Shown: positions 36,001 to 45,407, numbered from the stretch's first letter. The stretch: 64,000 nucleotides of DNA from an uncultured Eubacteriales bacterium (GCA_900315595.1 OMZQ01000008.1:1-64000); one strand, 5' to 3'. Numbers and translations are program-made. The notes: generated by a model from the letters alone, not told the origin.

Positions 36001-39000
36001 GGCTACTATGCCGCGCCGGGCGATCTGACCGAATGGGAGCAGGTGGGGAATGAGATCACGCGCACGGCAAGCATCGAAGCCCCTCTGTCCGCCTGCACGA
36101 TTCCCGGCTCCCGCTTTACTCAGGCTTCCACCATCGGCAAATACTCCTACGCCATTTCCCTGACCGGCACCTTCCCGAACTCGGATGGTGAGACGGCCTC
36201 CAGAACTGCATGGGCCTTTGTGTCGGTCAAGGAGCGGCCTGCCGTTGTTACCATCCACAACCTTCCCATGCGGCCTGTCTGCGTCGGCGATGCGGCCTTC
36301 ACGATGCGCTGGGCCGTGGACAACTACGACGGCTCTGACGGCTGCGAATTCATTTTGAAGGTCGCCGGACAGGTGATCGACCCGGCGGATTACACCTTTG
36401 AGAACACCGCCCCCGACGTCTACACCGGCAGCTATGAGCTGCGGCCCATGGACTGGGTTTCCGACGGCGCCCTCAAGGAGAACGTCAGCGTGGAGCTGTC
36501 CGCCAGAAATGCCGGGGACAGCACCTGGAGCTATGACTCCGTCATCTTCCTCTGGTACAGCGAAAGCGCCTTTGAAATCTACGTCAATGGGGAAGCCGCT
36601 GACGCCTGGACCCTGGACAATTCGGATCTCTACGCCGGCATGAGCCAAAGCGAGCTGCTGGAGGCCACGAAGCACCGCGATATTTTCCTCGACGCGCAGA
36701 TTGGGATGAACCCGAACGTGAACTGGGGCAGCGTCACCGACCGGGTCGTCTGGGACAACGTCCGCACGCAGACCGATGAGGACGGCACCCAGAGCACCGT
36801 TTCCGGGGACGATGTGGCCAGGCTCAGCATTCGGCAGGGTACCGCGTGGGTCAATTTCCGCAACTATCCCGCCGAAAGCTATGGCCCGGACGTGGCGCTT
36901 GCCGTCTCCGGCCAGGCCGAAGGCAGCACGACCGTAACGGCAAGGCACTACACTCTGTCCCAGCTCCAGGACGAGCTGGAGCTCAACGTCACGAAGCTGA
37001 CCGGGAAGCTCTTCCTGCTTCAGTGCTACGCCGGTGTGACAAACAAGCGCGAGGTAGAGCTGACCTACACCAACGGCGACGGTGCGCAGAAAACGGTCCG
37101 TTCCGACCGCTCCGGCTTTGCAGCAATCTATGAGGAAAGCGGAATTGCCTCGGATATCTTTTGCGTCATGACAACGGAGGACGGCGAGATCTATGCAGGA
37201 ACCTTCTCCGCCCTGACCCTGCTCAGCGGCGAGGGCGACTGGACCAAGCAGGAGCTGTACCCGCTCAACACCCTCACGCTCAACAAGATCTCCCAGGCCG
37301 ATTTCTACATCAAGGATGAGAACGGCGCGGCCTATGCCGACAAGCCGCTCTGGATTCACGCGGGCGTGTACAAAAACGGCGTCTATCTGGAAAATGCCCG
37401 CTTCCGGGTGAGCATGGACGGAACAGACGCCACCTATTCCGGCAAGGACGGCTTCGGAGCCGTTACGGACAGCAGCGGCAAGCTGTCGCTGTTCATCAAC
37501 ACCGCGCAGCTGATCCTCCCGTCAGAATCCGTCGGCGGCATGAAGGCAGGCGACGAGATCAAGATTCTCTTTGAGCTGGAGGAGGGCGACGGCACGCTGG
37601 ACACCTACAGCTACGAACCGCTGCTGCTGGAAACGGATGCAAGCCTCAGCGAAACGGACAAGGTGATGTTCGGCGAAAAGATCGTCAACATGCGCCACCT
37701 GGACGTGGGCAGCGGCAAGCATCCGCTGATCCTGGAGCAGTCCGTGACGGTAACGGAGAACGACTCCGGCGAGAAGATGACGCTTGATCTGCTGGATTAC
37801 AGCGGCAATATCGGTCCCAGCTTTCTCTATTCGGATGTGGTGCTGTCCACCACCGTCCTGTGGTGGGGCGACAGCCGCGACAGCTCCGGCAATCATGAGG
37901 TGGTCTTTACCTCCACCGGCGGAAAAACGATCCCGATGAACCGGACTGAAATCGAAATGCCCTTCATGGAGGACACGGTCACCCGGCTGACCGTCAACGT
38001 GTCCTACACCCTGCTGGAGGATACCCTTGGGCTTGTGTCCGGCGAACGCACCGGCGTCAAGATGAGCTTCTCGCCGCAATACGGCAATCTGGAGAGCAGC
38101 TCCAGGCTGCTTCCCTTCAAGCTCATCAACATGAAACAGATCTCCATTGGCGATCATGAGGGCGAGATTGATACGATCCTGGCGCGCCTGAATCAGACAG
38201 CTCTGCCCGGAGAGGGCGGTGACCCCCTCACCCAGTTCCTCGGCGGCGCCTTCACCATTGTGGATATCGTAGGCGTGATCCTGAAGTATATTCCCATTTG
38301 CAGCATTTACCTGGCCCCGTCTCCCGATCCCACCGCATTCCGCGGCGTGGTCTCCATCCAAAAGGGCAACTATGACATCCAGCTGCATCCCGGCTTTGTG
38401 TCCCACAGCGAGTTCTTCGACTATGTCAAATACATCGTCGGCAAAGAGGAAACCCGGAACCAGTGGGCAAAGGACTATGGCAACGCAACCGATAAGCTCA
38501 GCGACTTCTGGAAGCAAAAGAAGAACGATGTCATGAAGGGTGAGACCAAAAAGGATATCGACTTTGGCGGCTATGTGATCGTCGAAATGTATTATGAAGA
38601 CGGCGGGTGGGTCGTCGAGCTGGTACAGGGCGGCATCCACATCGGCGGCTTTATCGAGCGCATGTGGCGAAAGAACTTCTGGCTCGGCCCCATCCCCTGC
38701 ACCGTGGAGCTGGCGCTTGGCGTAAACGGCAGGGTCAGCTACGACGTGGCGCTCGATCACGTGGAGGATACCAACTACCATATGGCCAGCGCCCTGATCA
38801 ACGGCTACTTCCGCTTCTTCGGCGGCATCGGCTTCGACTATGACCTTTTGGCCTTGAAGGTCGGCCTGTTCTCAAACCTGATGCTGTTCTACAACCTGAA
38901 GTGTCTGTGGACCCAGGCGCCGGATGGCACGGACTTCGACTGGGGCAATCAGCTTGGTCTCAACGGCGAGGTGGGCGTCCGGGCCAGGGCGCAGTTCCTG

Positions 39001-42000
39001 TTCTTTGCAGTGAACTATTCCTATATCTTCTGGGACTTCAACGTGTTCCATACGGAATTCGGCACGAATTATGATGCGGTCAGCGAACTCTGGGAGCAGG
39101 TCAAGGAGGGCAGGAGTACCGCCGGCGACTATTTCCCGACGGTGAGCGCCAGCTCCGGCACGGCCTCCTTCGACCCGGAAACCGGATTGGTCACCTACTC
39201 CTCCGATGCCGCGCTTTCCATTGAAAACCGGAATTATCTCCATGACTTCGAGCGCAGCTGGACGCCTGCCGGCACTGCCCTTCGCGGCGCGGGCGGCGAC
39301 GCCTTCACCTGGAGCAAGCTGCAGGACAACGCCTATCCCGCTGCCTCTCCTCTGCTCTCCGACGACGGCACGATCCTGCTCTATCTGAGCGACCAGAACG
39401 ACGCTGAGCAGGTGAATATGACCCGTCTGTACTTCTCCAAAGCGCCGGACGGCGCCTTCCCGGAGGGCGTCAGTCTGACCGGCCCGGACATCGCGGCGGA
39501 AGACGGCTACACCGGCAACAACGGCTACGGCGACAGCCAGCCTGCGCTGGCAGGAGACGGCTCCGGTGCCCTTGCAGCCTGGGTGCGCTGTGCTGAGGAT
39601 CCCGCGCTGCTGCCGGGAGAAACTGCCGAGACCGAAACCATTGCCTCGGCAATGAACGAGGCCGAGATCTTCGCCTCGATCTACGACGGAAGCAGCTGGA
39701 CCACGACCCGGCTGACCGAGAACGGCAGCCCCGATCTTGCCCCGTCTGCGGCGATTACCGTGGGCGCGGACGGAAAGCGCACCGCTGTGGTAGCATGGCG
39801 CAGCGTGTTTGCCTCCAACGCGGAAAACCCCACCCGCTTTGACGGGCAAGACGAAATCCACTACCGGATCTACACCACGGACGCCGGCTGGAGCGAGGAG
39901 TGCGTTTTGTACAACGGCACCTCCGGCCTCGTCAGCGGCATGGACGCGGCCATTCTGCCCGACGGCACCGTCGGCGTCAGCTTCTGCGTCGATACGAATG
40001 ACCGTCCGATCGGCGCAGATGCGGAAACCGCGCCAAATGCAGGCATTGGCTCCGACATCGATGCCTCCGGCCGTGAAATTATTCTGACAATCGTCGACCC
40101 CTCTGCGTCTGCTGCCCCGGACGCCGAAGAAAACGTCCCTGCCCTGCACAGCATTTACCTGACCACAGACGCGGTTCAGGATGAAAACCCGAAGCTGACG
40201 GCTGTTGCGATCGACGGCGAGCCCCACTTTGTGGTGGGCTGGCTCCGTGTGCCCGACGCGGAAGACAGCGTCGCAACTGAAGACCCGGAAAGCGGCGCCA
40301 CGGTGGACGAAGCCCCCGATATCTATCTTGCCGCCGTGGCAAAGGACGGCACGGTTCGTGCCGATCTGCCGAGAAATCTCGGCGCCATGACCAAGCAGCT
40401 GGGTCTGCTGATGTCCTCCGACTTTGACTTTGCCGCCGGCGCCCGGACGCTGGAGGATCTGTCAGTTGTCTGGTCCGAGACTGCTGTCCCGGAGGAGGAG
40501 GGTGCCGCTCAGACCGACCGACTGATGGCGGTGAAGCTGGTGAAGTACACAGACGGCAGCTACGGCCTGACTCTGCCCGTCACGGACGGCGAGGCCGCAA
40601 GACTGCCCGGCAACACCACGATTGATTGCTTCCGCGCCGTCGTGACGGAGTCCGGCCTGCGGGCAGTCGCCCTGACAACGGAATATCAGGATGAGATGGA
40701 ATTCATTCTGGACGAAAACGGCGAGCCCGTGACCGTCACGGTCACCGGTGTGGACGAGGACGGCAACGAAATCAGCGAAACCATACCCCTGGCCTTCCCG
40801 AAGGAGAAATCCGTCATCTATACTGCATCGGCAGCGTACCAGGACAGCTTGATGATTGAGGAGATCTCCTTTAACCGCGACGAGGTCTTTGCCGGCAGCG
40901 CGATCCCTGTACAGCTTTCCGTGACCAACGCCGGCACGAAGCCCATCACCCGGCTGGAGCTGCTCACCCGGACCGGCGAAGCGTCCGGCACCTGGGAGAA
41001 CACGGACGTCCCGCTGGAGCCCGGCGAAAACGTGCGGATCAACGCACAGGTAACCGTTCCGGATCCGATTGCGGACGTGACGGATCTCTATGTGCGGGCA
41101 ACCCTCGCCGACGGCACGCAGATCGAGTCCGATCTCCTCAGCCTGGACTTTGCCAAGCCGGACGTTGGCATTTCCGACGTGAAAATCACCGACGCGCACG
41201 ACGGCCTGCGGGAAATCCAGGTGAACGGCTATAATTTCAGCAGCGTTCCGGTTGACGAGGACGCTGTGGTGAAGGTTGGCCTCTTCTCGAATACCGACGG
41301 CACCTGCCCGATCGAGGGACAGGAGCTTCAGCTGAGCGCTGCGGAGATCGCCGCGCTCAACGAGGGCGGCTACGCGGCCCACTTTACCATGGACATGGCC
41401 TCCTACGTGGCGGAGTATTATGCGGAAAATCGCGGCGGCGAGGTGCCCGAGGAAGGAATCCTGGTCAGCGCGAGAATCTGGATTGAGACAGACGACGCCT
41501 CCGGGGAGACCGAAGCGATCAGGCTTGCGGACGCCTATCCGGATAACGACGTCTGCTGGACAACGTGCCCGTCTCTGCTCGATCTGCGGGAGGAAGACGT
41601 CTCCCTGCTTGCGATGGCAAAGCAGACCAACGAGGACGGTTCCGTCACTGTCACCGCTGCAATCCAGAACAACAGCCTGGTGAACGAAATCGACGTGATG
41701 TATCTGCGGCTTCTGGACGCGGACGGCAACCCGATCCTGGACGCGGACGGCAGGGAAATCGCCGTGAAAGCCGATGGAACGGATGAGGCCGGACACTTCG
41801 GCATCGAAGCGCGCAGGGAGCTTACCTTCCTCTTTACCCAGCCGGAGGCTGCCGGCGCCGCGATGGCGGACCTCGTGAGCCCGAGACGGGTCCACTTTGA
41901 CCCGGGCGAGGGCGAGGGCGAGATGGATGATCTGGTCCTCCCCTGGGAGGGCACCGCAGCCCTTCCCGCCAACGAGTTTACCCGGGAGCATTATAACTTC

Positions 42001-43497
42001 CTGCACTGGAGCACAGAGCCGGACGGCACGGGAGAGATCTACGCCGACCTGGCGGAAATCACGGACTGCGGCAAGGATACCACCCTGTATGCCCAGTGGG
42101 AGCTCCAGACCTTCACCGTGTACTGGTACAACGGCACCGAGCTGTTGGAAACCGATGAAAACGTGCCCTACGGCACACAGGCCCACTACGACGGCGACAC
42201 ACCGCTTCGCAGTCCGGACGACGAAAACCATTACAGCTTTACCGGCTGGTCTGACGGCAATACGGTCTACGCCCTAAACGGCGAGCTGCCGGAGGTGACC
42301 GGAGAAATGACGCTCTTGGCGCAGTTCTCCGCCGATACACACGCATTTTCCAGTGAGATCACCCAGGCGCCCACCTGTACCGAGGAGGGTATCCGCACGT
42401 TAACCTGCACGGTCTGCGGCTACGGCTGCACCGAGCCGATTCCGCCCACCGGGCACACGGCCGGCGAAACTCAGATCGAAAACAAAGTGCCGCCCACCTG
42501 TACCTCTGCGGGCAGCTATGACGAGGTGGTCTACTGCACGGAATGCGGAGAAGAAATCTCCAGACAGACCGTGGAGATCCCCGCCACAGGTCACAGCTAC
42601 CAGGCACAGGCCTTTGCACCGACCTGCACGGAAGACGGCTATACGGTCTGGACCTGTTCCGTCTGCGGCGACAGCTACACCGAATCCGGCGAGCCCGCGC
42701 TTGGGCATAGCTGGGGTGAAGCGGAATACCTGTGGTCGGAGGATCTGAACCAGGTGACCGCGAGGGCGATCTGCACCCATGATCCGGCGCACGTGCTGGA
42801 GCAGACCGTTCAGACGACCTATATTCTGACAAAGCCCTCCACCTACAAGGAGGAGGGCGAGGGCTGCTACGTTGCGGAGTTTGAAAGCAGCGTCTTCACC
42901 ACCCAGATCCGTACCGTCGTGATCCCGGCGGTGGGCTGTGACGGCGGCAGCACGTGCCCGAGCCTGCACTTCACCGACCGGCCCGCAGCAGACAACTGGG
43001 CCCACATTCCCATCGACTGGGCGGTGGTAAACGGGATCACCCGCGGCACCACCAAAACCACCTTCAGCCCCACGGCCGCCTGCACAAGGGCCCAGTTCGT
43101 CACCTTCCTCTGGCGCACCATGGGCTCACCGGAACCGGAGCTGACAGAGAATCCCTTTGTGGACGTCAGGATGGACAGCTACTATTACAAAGCGGTCCTT
43201 TGGGCTTACGAAAACGGCATCACTGCCGGAACCACCAAGACGACCTTCAGCCCTGATAAATCCTGCAACAGAGCGCAGGTCGTGACCTTCCTCTGGCGTA
43301 TGGAGGGATGCGTTGAGCCGGCCATCACCGAAGCCCCGTTTGAGGATCTGAAGCCCGCTGCCTACTATATGAAAGCTGTCCTCTGGGCCTATGAGAAGGG
43401 AATCACGACGGGGACCTCTGTCACTACCTTCAGCCCGGACAGATCCTGCACCCGCGCAGAGGCCGTGACCGTCCTGTACCGGGCGTTCGCGAAATAA
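33088..43497 (+). CDS. Giant secreted S-layer-homology surface protein, 3469 residues
   Basis: The protein (about 370 kDa) has a Sec signal peptide (cleavage near VFA-AEK, residue 33). A Calx-beta-like domain lies at about 170-285 and many Ig-like beta domains follow. The 1700-2000 region is hydrophobic, Gly/aromatic-rich and unassigned; a propeller-like region with Asp/Gly-rich repeats spans about 2050-2450. A CARDB-like domain is near 2590-2700. Then come InlB-type repeats (about 2935-3085), three Cys-pair repeats (about 3089-3211; PTCTEEG..CTVCG..GH pattern) and three SLH domains (about 3291-3469; TRAQFVTFLWR, NRAQVVTFLWR, TRAEAVTVLYR). SLH domains anchor proteins to pyruvylated secondary wall polymers. 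The binding partner is unknown. AAGGAG precedes the ATG. Confidence 0.93.
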   Translation: MKNPRYYFPMRIVAMLLVLILCLDFSGASVFAAEKPQQSDAEKELALDWLTEMTGSREEAELFYARMDALGLLNGNLEPGASKLTIAGKDYTLEEAKAVLDSFADDEPVTVDRSVITVGDLRKMIEVDAQLRQTLENYDSLSPEQKTSLEDFMQALEAGNVRFDSSALTTGPSGINHAVRVLIGEPVVTDTEGVGAKISVKLTLDGTASENQTVTVAYQAVSGTAQVAAPASGTLRFAPGETEKTVTVCTNGYTDACLSGGKYNTGEMAFVLNFHALKNALFWDEATATGKTAAGVAVALTDAACVGSQVLCRDERFTIYTPAKDGCASFESLGLCNYYADGSAYRYEAVWDHTFPVDAEDEAVLANFGNMSRLFATGTMMEETDRTWTVADTTAYFIGGDFGSKMTDLSMEFSVNWNDGTGDEALTNTVEWRTEVQTEADGKVMYDTDNFFDQYIDDLKSFLAGLMLHPQSDSCSSSFRVHGEFSYWIDQYLIYHELIDPEAVRFAVDTQILDETESAPTLTVRVPDGASFAPGEVIPMTLHFSEPVQLPRGFCLRINGQDCPVLDFSACTAEDESAVLHASQSDFTVAYTATAEDAAGSLTLDPSASTLSGLTNTFGVYLDSDFDPATDDAATVIASAVSNSGIFIDLTALDDQVFLEGIRLIGEAGQSTSPEAPILPMAPDETEIQIEVSLQSAYLAHVIACETASGDTERHLYASIDGGQTFSGRFVLAEGSSILTGTLSVSPNLTEEDFSGTMEFYYGKSPDTAQLVYGFIGLFMQGGAVCLPESALELEESGFPAATEQPISLDYAEQMVVSARITGTDSYTWGDLSDRDNFIWAVEYQTGDGTWAKDTQGRVATIRVRDNNASCEVYPSGNGTFRVRLTARNGGVEGQAVVKYSSSVSISGSSAPILRIAKSLQCKTIQKGDSVVLNWSSNLTDYAHELGADGVVYTIRVYHKQDNDYTPLLLDGYYAAPGDLTEWEQVGNEITRTASIEAPLSACTIPGSRFTQASTIGKYSYAISLTGTFPNSDGETASRTAWAFVSVKERPAVVTIHNLPMRPVCVGDAAFTMRWAVDNYDGSDGCEFILKVAGQVIDPADYTFENTAPDVYTGSYELRPMDWVSDGALKENVSVELSARNAGDSTWSYDSVIFLWYSESAFEIYVNGEAADAWTLDNSDLYAGMSQSELLEATKHRDIFLDAQIGMNPNVNWGSVTDRVVWDNVRTQTDEDGTQSTVSGDDVARLSIRQGTAWVNFRNYPAESYGPDVALAVSGQAEGSTTVTARHYTLSQLQDELELNVTKLTGKLFLLQCYAGVTNKREVELTYTNGDGAQKTVRSDRSGFAAIYEESGIASDIFCVMTTEDGEIYAGTFSALTLLSGEGDWTKQELYPLNTLTLNKISQADFYIKDENGAAYADKPLWIHAGVYKNGVYLENARFRVSMDGTDATYSGKDGFGAVTDSSGKLSLFINTAQLILPSESVGGMKAGDEIKILFELEEGDGTLDTYSYEPLLLETDASLSETDKVMFGEKIVNMRHLDVGSGKHPLILEQSVTVTENDSGEKMTLDLLDYSGNIGPSFLYSDVVLSTTVLWWGDSRDSSGNHEVVFTSTGGKTIPMNRTEIEMPFMEDTVTRLTVNVSYTLLEDTLGLVSGERTGVKMSFSPQYGNLESSSRLLPFKLINMKQISIGDHEGEIDTILARLNQTALPGEGGDPLTQFLGGAFTIVDIVGVILKYIPICSIYLAPSPDPTAFRGVVSIQKGNYDIQLHPGFVSHSEFFDYVKYIVGKEETRNQWAKDYGNATDKLSDFWKQKKNDVMKGETKKDIDFGGYVIVEMYYEDGGWVVELVQGGIHIGGFIERMWRKNFWLGPIPCTVELALGVNGRVSYDVALDHVEDTNYHMASALINGYFRFFGGIGFDYDLLALKVGLFSNLMLFYNLKCLWTQAPDGTDFDWGNQLGLNGEVGVRARAQFLFFAVNYSYIFWDFNVFHTEFGTNYDAVSELWEQVKEGRSTAGDYFPTVSASSGTASFDPETGLVTYSSDAALSIENRNYLHDFERSWTPAGTALRGAGGDAFTWSKLQDNAYPAASPLLSDDGTILLYLSDQNDAEQVNMTRLYFSKAPDGAFPEGVSLTGPDIAAEDGYTGNNGYGDSQPALAGDGSGALAAWVRCAEDPALLPGETAETETIASAMNEAEIFASIYDGSSWTTTRLTENGSPDLAPSAAITVGADGKRTAVVAWRSVFASNAENPTRFDGQDEIHYRIYTTDAGWSEECVLYNGTSGLVSGMDAAILPDGTVGVSFCVDTNDRPIGADAETAPNAGIGSDIDASGREIILTIVDPSASAAPDAEENVPALHSIYLTTDAVQDENPKLTAVAIDGEPHFVVGWLRVPDAEDSVATEDPESGATVDEAPDIYLAAVAKDGTVRADLPRNLGAMTKQLGLLMSSDFDFAAGARTLEDLSVVWSETAVPEEEGAAQTDRLMAVKLVKYTDGSYGLTLPVTDGEAARLPGNTTIDCFRAVVTESGLRAVALTTEYQDEMEFILDENGEPVTVTVTGVDEDGNEISETIPLAFPKEKSVIYTASAAYQDSLMIEEISFNRDEVFAGSAIPVQLSVTNAGTKPITRLELLTRTGEASGTWENTDVPLEPGENVRINAQVTVPDPIADVTDLYVRATLADGTQIESDLLSLDFAKPDVGISDVKITDAHDGLREIQVNGYNFSSVPVDEDAVVKVGLFSNTDGTCPIEGQELQLSAAEIAALNEGGYAAHFTMDMASYVAEYYAENRGGEVPEEGILVSARIWIETDDASGETEAIRLADAYPDNDVCWTTCPSLLDLREEDVSLLAMAKQTNEDGSVTVTAAIQNNSLVNEIDVMYLRLLDADGNPILDADGREIAVKADGTDEAGHFGIEARRELTFLFTQPEAAGAAMADLVSPRRVHFDPGEGEGEMDDLVLPWEGTAALPANEFTREHYNFLHWSTEPDGTGEIYADLAEITDCGKDTTLYAQWELQTFTVYWYNGTELLETDENVPYGTQAHYDGDTPLRSPDDENHYSFTGWSDGNTVYALNGELPEVTGEMTLLAQFSADTHAFSSEITQAPTCTEEGIRTLTCTVCGYGCTEPIPPTGHTAGETQIENKVPPTCTSAGSYDEVVYCTECGEEISRQTVEIPATGHSYQAQAFAPTCTEDGYTVWTCSVCGDSYTESGEPALGHSWGEAEYLWSEDLNQVTARAICTHDPAHVLEQTVQTTYILTKPSTYKEEGEGCYVAEFESSVFTTQIRTVVIPAVGCDGGSTCPSLHFTDRPAADNWAHIPIDWAVVNGITRGTTKTTFSPTAACTRAQFVTFLWRTMGSPEPELTENPFVDVRMDSYYYKAVLWAYENGITAGTTKTTFSPDKSCNRAQVVTFLWRMEGCVEPAITEAPFEDLKPAAYYMKAVLWAYEKGITTGTSVTTFSPDRSCTRAEAVTVLYRAFAK

Positions 43498-43574
43498 GTT
43501 CGGATCCGAGGAGGCATCCGGGCCGGAACAGCCATAATCGATTCCATCCGCATTTCCCAAAAGAACGTAAGATC

Positions 43575-43615
43575 CCGGGAGAGCTGCAACGGCATTACCG
43601 CTGCAGCTCTCCCGG
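43575..43615. terminator. Terminator of the giant surface-protein gene
   Basis: A 14-bp stem (CCGGGAGAGCTGCA with its complement) with a 13-nt loop lies 78 bp after the stop and is followed by a T-rich stretch. Positions 43616-43802 show nothing further. Confidence 0.75.
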
Positions 43616-43802
43616 TCATGTTTATTCGGTCTATCGGCGCTCTCGACACGCTCCGACACGATTCGATACGTTTCTGCAAATCTGAGAAACGCAGCCAGGC
43701 CCATTCCGAGCCGAATTGCTTCAGGATTCGGACGCTCCTTTCACTGTATTCCGACAAAAGGCAGAGTTTTTCTGCGTCGATCTGCTCACATGATTGTGTT
43801 CC

Positions 43803-44030
43803 TCACAAATTCCGCTTTTTAGATTGAATCAAGCCTAAGCGCTGCAAACGAGCTTGAATGCCGCTGGTGCTGCGCTGCATGGTGCGGGCGATCTCGGGGA
43901 GAGGGATCCCTTGCAGGAACAGGTCGCGGAGCTGGGCTTCCTGCTCTCTCGTCCAGGGCTGGCCCTGCAGCGCGCCTGTATCGACGGTCTCATTGTACTT
44001 CGAGGTGTTGATCTCTACGATCTCGTCCAT
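43803..44030 (-). CDS. Small SANT/helix-turn-helix DNA-binding protein
   Basis: The 75-residue protein carries a Myb/SANT-like or homeodomain-like helix-turn-helix over its C-terminal half (PWTREQEAQLRDLFLQGIPL then EIARTMQRSTSGIQARLQRL). The same pattern is seen in small clostridial proteins and in the C-termini of some helicases, where it is thought to bind DNA. ATG 44030 is chosen; a TTG 12 bp earlier also exists and the RBS is weak. Alone downstream of the Fic gene, its target is unknown. Confidence 0.6.
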   Translation of the reverse strand: MDEIVEINTSKYNETVDTGALQGQPWTREQEAQLRDLFLQGIPLPEIARTMQRSTSGIQARLQRLGLIQSKKRNL

Positions 44031-44147
44031 GTGCTTCAGCAAAAGTCAAGTGTTCCCTGCAAGTTCATAAAAAAGTAACGAGCCAACCCGAAGATTGCCT
44101 CGTTGCTTCCGTATTCTGCTGCATTTCCGTACCGGCTTGCCGACCTG

Positions 44148-44318
44148 TCACATTGAATGCCTTGAATAGGTCTGCGATCCTGTGTCGCAGGCCTTTACGT
44201 ATTTACGGCTGGAACAATTCTTGCAGCAGGGCAACTTCTTGTGCGTCCAGATCACAGGATCCACCCAAGACAGCGGCGGCGTTTGCGGGCGCTGAGGCTT
44301 CTTTCGCTTTTTTGCCAT
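44148..44318 (-). CDS. Possible small gene with a slippery A AAA AAG site
   Basis: An ATG with GAGG upstream opens a 56-codon zero frame that is basic and Cys-rich (KKLPCCKNCSSRKYVKAC). Four codons in lies A AAA AAG (run of six A at 44308-44313). A -1 slip there would give a 38-residue alternative ending at 44203 (ASAPANAAAVLGGSCDLDA) that looks more protein-like. Either the gene has a frameshift lesion, or it uses frameshifting, or neither frame is translated. It starts 36 bp after the Fic gene. Confidence 0.3.
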   Translation of the reverse strand: MAKKRKKPQRPQTPPLSWVDPVIWTHKKLPCCKNCSSRKYVKACDTGSQTYSRHSM

Positions 44319-44353
44319 AATTCAGATCCTCATTTACGCTATTTACATGCGAT

Positions 44354-45355
44354 TCATTCGGTCAATTCATAGCACCAGTAGCTGCCGACCCGTTTTTTGC
44401 AGAGCTTTCCGGCAGCGGTCCACTCCCGGAGCAGACGACTGGCGGTTGCGGTGGACACGAAAAGCAGTTGTTGAATATCCGAGTTTCGGATCTGCCCATG
44501 CGTTCGCAGCCAGGCTTCGACTGCTGTCCAGCGTTTTTCCGGTGGGACATGAATCGCGACGATCTCCGGGGTCGATTCGGTTTGTTTGCCGGTCTCAATC
44601 GCCTCCAGGAGGGCGGCCTTGATTGCTTCCAGCATAAAGGTGATAAACGCGGTCGAGCTTGCCGCATGATTGGAAGCATGGATGGCGGCGTAATAATCCG
44701 CCTGCCGGTCGTGGATGATGGACTCCACCGGCAGCCAGGCAAAGAGAGGCTGCCAGCGGGACAATAAAAGGGTGTGCCAAAGTCTGCCGATCCGTCCGTT
44801 GCCGTCGGCAAAGGGGTGAATCAGCTCAAACTCATAGTGAAACACGCAGCTCTTGATCAGCATGGGCGTGGGGCTGTCCTTTACCCAATCCAGCAGCTGA
44901 CAGACAAGACCGGGTACATATTCCGGAAGCGTCCCAAAGTGCAGAACGCGGCCCTCCGCGTCCACGACGCCCACATTTCCGGTGCGAAACTGTCCCGCCT
45001 CCCCCGTCAGACCGCGCACCATGACACCGTGGGCCTTGCGCAGGTCCTCCACATCGAAGGGGTCCAGTTCATCCAGCCGCTCATAGATCTCGAAGGCGTT
45101 TTGGACCTCTGCAATGTCCTTCGGCGGGGCAATGACCCGCTTGCCGTTGAGCACGGCGGTCACCTGGTCCAGCGTCAGCGCGTTTTGCTCAATGGCCAGA
45201 GAGGAATACACGGAGCGAATCCGATTCGTCCGCCGCAGCACCGGGCTGGCGGAAAGCCCTGCGGTGCCGCTGATTCTGCCGATCATCTCCCCGATTTCCA
45301 CCGCCAGCGAAAGGATCTCCGGCGTAATCGTAAACGGCGGTTGATAGCTGCCCAT
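44354..45355 (-). CDS. Fic-domain protein (probable AMPylator)
   Basis: The 333-residue protein has the catalytic Fic loop HPFADGNGRIGR (about 180-191), which binds ATP and transfers AMP to target hydroxyls. Near the N-terminus SSLAIEQNALTL corresponds to the inhibitory helix motif (S/T)XXXE(G/N), here with Gln between Glu and Asn. The C-terminus looks like a winged helix (RNSDIQQLLFVSTATASRLL), common in the DUF4172/Fic regulators. ATG 45355 has AGGAG upstream. The target is unknown; the DNA-binding tail and an upstream palindrome suggest self-regulation. Confidence 0.9.
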   Translation of the reverse strand: MGSYQPPFTITPEILSLAVEIGEMIGRISGTAGLSASPVLRRTNRIRSVYSSLAIEQNALTLDQVTAVLNGKRVIAPPKDIAEVQNAFEIYERLDELDPFDVEDLRKAHGVMVRGLTGEAGQFRTGNVGVVDAEGRVLHFGTLPEYVPGLVCQLLDWVKDSPTPMLIKSCVFHYEFELIHPFADGNGRIGRLWHTLLLSRWQPLFAWLPVESIIHDRQADYYAAIHASNHAASSTAFITFMLEAIKAALLEAIETGKQTESTPEIVAIHVPPEKRWTAVEAWLRTHGQIRNSDIQQLLFVSTATASRLLREWTAAGKLCKKRVGSYWCYELTE

Positions 45356-45385
45356 CCAATCATCTCCTGTCATTCATGCTATCAT

Positions 45386-45407
45386 CATACTATCACATGA
45401 TGGTATG
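45386..45407 (-). promoter_or_regulatory. Palindrome upstream of the Fic gene
   Basis: CATACTATCA and TGATGGTATG form a 10-bp inverted repeat with a 2-bp centre and one mismatch, 31 bp before the Fic start codon. It would suit a dimeric regulator, possibly the winged-helix tail of the Fic protein itself. Confidence 0.45.

Noticed and set aside
35167..37359. A 730-codon minus-strand frame within the giant surface-protein gene
   Set aside because: Antisense shadow with a Gly/Val/Arg-biased composition and no motif; the plus-strand domains are unmistakable.
44070..44205. A further frame after the small slippery gene containing LRHRIADLFKAFNVTG
   Set aside because: It looks protein-like but has no start codon with an RBS and no recognisable family, so it is not annotated.
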